A DNA stretch of 6,402 nt from Desulfocapsa sp. GTDB lineage: Bacteria; Desulfobacterota; Desulfobulbia; Desulfobulbales; Desulfocapsaceae. How positions within the stretch are numbered: position 1 is the first letter of the stretch; every line of letters begins with the position of its first letter. This document shows positions 5,580 through 6,402 of this stretch, piece after piece. A program made the position numbers and the translations under genes. Location of the stretch: the NCBI GenBank assembly GCA_020717935.1, contig DYDK01000103.1, positions 1-6,402 of the forward strand, in the 5' to 3' direction. The notes under the pieces are model-generated. The model worked only from the letters and a program-made list of their open reading frames with translations, had not been told where the DNA came from and did not search any database.

Positions 5580-5878
5580 GATTGTTCCTCAAAGGTTGCG
5601 GCTATGAGCACAGCTTTTGCAATATCGGCTTCTTGCGTTGACTTGGCTCCGTCGCCAAGTATGACAATCAGCGTTGGGCCTCGTTAAACACAATAGATGC
5701 GCCAGCCAGGGCCGAAATGTTCACGCATTTCGAAGATGCCGTGGCCAACCGGTTTGACATCCCCCAGATTTCCAAGCATGGCCTTGCGGAGGCGGACATT
5801 CAATCGCTGCGTGGTCATCCGGTCTTTCAAGCCGGCAAGCCATTTATCAAATTCCGGCGTGGTCTTGATTCTGTTCAT
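5576..5878 (-). pseudogene. RelE/HigB-type toxin (HI1419/TIGR02683, Gp49-like) with in-frame stop
   Basis: The frame starts MNRIKTTPEFDKWLAGLKDR at an ATG at 5876-5878 and matches the RelE/ParE superfamily toxins of the HI1419 type, ribosome-associated mRNA interferases in related systems. The hallmark NLGDVKPVGHGIFEMREHFG is at residues 37-56. Codon 65 is TAA (5684-5686), directly after WRIYCV, where relatives continue with Q-R-G-P. The same frame then runs on as RGPTLIVILGDGAKSTQEAD and a further 15 residues to a TGA at 5576-5578, for 100 codons before the stop, the normal family length. The single change CAA to TAA explains everything. The 64-residue product would lack the last beta strands and the conserved GDGAKSTQ region and is probably inactive. 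The start has only AAGAG abutting the ATG as a ribosome binding site. A sequencing error or stop suppression are the alternatives. Confidence 0.88.
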
Positions 5879-5884
5879 CTCTTA

Positions 5885-5913
5885 TTTGTAATCGTTCGAT
5901 TACAGGATGTCAA
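5885..5913 (-). promoter_or_regulatory. Toxin-antitoxin promoter with 18-bp palindromic operator
   Basis: On the minus strand, a perfect TTGACA (5908-5913) is followed after exactly 17 bases by TACAAA (5885-5890, four of six to TATAAT). The spacer and -10 box overlap a palindrome at 5887-5904, TGTAATCG and CGATTACA around a two-base centre, perfect in both arms. This is the classical layout for autorepression by an antitoxin or toxin-antitoxin complex. The -35 overlaps the TGA stop of the upstream methyltransferase. Transcription would start near 5878, that is, at or next to the toxin ATG. Confidence 0.7.
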
Positions 5914-6402
5914 AATGAGACATTGACAGCATTTTCCGCAAGCAACTCCTCATAACGGGCAAACAGAAAGGCGACTCGCTCGGCGTCATTGTTCATCCCC
6001 TTGTAGCCGTAGGCGGCGTCAACGGCTTTATCGAGGGCGGCGTGGGCCTTGACTAGACCGATGGGCATATTGCCGGGGGCGTAGAGGGTGGCCAGGGAGC
6101 ATTTTTGCCCATGGGCGGCGCAGCGGGATTCTTCGGCACCCCGTGCGTCGAGGATGGCTTGCGCCGCCGCTTCGATCTTTGCCGTGTGGGCCGAGGACAG
6201 CGAGGTGGGCCAGGGGAAGTTGTTATAGACGATGGTGTTGGAGTAACGGTAGTCGCTTTTCAGCCGTCCACAGACCGTCCGCATCCAGGCGTTGTGCAGG
6301 GTGGAGCAGAGGATACCAAAGTGGGTGAGACTGGCGTTGGGGAGCATAAATAGTGCTTGAACGAAAACCCTATTTCTCTCGAACAAACATAATGTTACAT
6401 TG
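5910..6402 (-). CDS. DNA methyltransferase C-terminus (MmeI-like/YeeA-like), partial at window edge
   Basis: The frame is open to the right-hand edge of the window and ends with TGA at 5910-5912, so only the last 163 residues or so are visible. They match the end of large class I SAM-dependent DNA methyltransferases of the MmeI-like or YeeA-like kind. The target-recognition part carries FMLPNASLTHFGILCSTLHN, then WMRTVCGRLKSDYRYS and the very typical NTIVYNNFPWP. The C-terminal helical domain follows: KIEAAAQAILDAR, LATLYAPGNMP, KAHAALDKAVDAAYG, ERVAFLFARYEELL. The catalytic NPPF/NPPY motif and any nuclease domain would lie outside the window, so whether it is a restriction-modification fusion, a stand-alone methylase or part of a larger defence system cannot be decided. 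A TTG at 6384-6386 is not taken as the start because the open frame and homology-like sequence continue to the edge. The gene is followed after 31 bases by the toxin gene on the same strand. Confidence 0.82.
   Translation of the reverse strand, partial: NVTLCLFERNRVFVQALFMLPNASLTHFGILCSTLHNAWMRTVCGRLKSDYRYSNTIVYNNFPWPTSLSSAHTAKIEAAAQAILDARGAEESRCAAHGQKCSLATLYAPGNMPIGLVKAHAALDKAVDAAYGYKGMNNDAERVAFLFARYEELLAENAVNVSF

Noticed and set aside
5697..5926. Plus-strand frames across the toxin gene
   Set aside because: They are shadows of the toxin frame, whose family signature on the minus strand is clear.
6105..6353. Plus-strand glycine- and arginine-rich frames near the right edge
   Set aside because: They are antisense to the methyltransferase C-terminus, and the composition is what a GC-rich opposite strand would give.

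Overview
The window looks like chromosomal DNA of a Gram-negative bacterium. The coupled pepA-fbp pair, the DUF21/CBS membrane protein and the moderate base composition would suit a sulfate-reducer-like member of the Desulfobacterota (Desulfobulbales type). This placement is an impression from the proteins and is not proven by anything in the window.

Left part (1-1477): a minus-strand unit encodes a CorC/CNNM-type DUF21 plus CBS-pair membrane protein (189-1241). It is followed by a 38-residue single-span membrane peptide (24-140) with a very good ribosome binding site. A divergent intergenic region (1242-1477) holds a perfect extended -10 box reading left and a plausible sigma70-type promoter reading right.

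Centre (1478-4437): pepA (M17 leucyl aminopeptidase) overlaps fbp (class I fructose-1,6-bisphosphatase) by the four bases ATGA, so the two are probably translationally coupled. An unrecognised 87-residue protein gene follows 81 bases later on the same strand. Together they would link peptide breakdown with gluconeogenesis, although the functional link is an inference.

Middle right (4438-5291): a less certain 94-residue reading frame on the plus strand meets, tail to tail, an 82-residue polytopic membrane protein on the minus strand. A perfect -35-like hexamer with an adjacent CAAGCGCTTG palindrome precedes the first. An imperfect 12-bp hairpin lies in the leader of the second.

Right end (5292-6402), all on the minus strand: the C-terminus of an MmeI-like/YeeA-like DNA methyltransferase runs in from beyond the window edge. 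It is followed by a toxin-antitoxin pair of the HI1419/HI1420 kind. The toxin frame is interrupted by a single in-frame TAA where relatives normally carry a glutamine codon; the rest of the frame is intact and still overlaps the antitoxin by ATGA. The pair has its own promoter, with an 18-bp palindrome between the -35 and -10 boxes. This end has the look of a defence or accessory region with a decaying addiction module. I found no CRISPR array, tRNA, rRNA or insertion sequence, and nothing that amounts to a demonstrably new multi-gene system.
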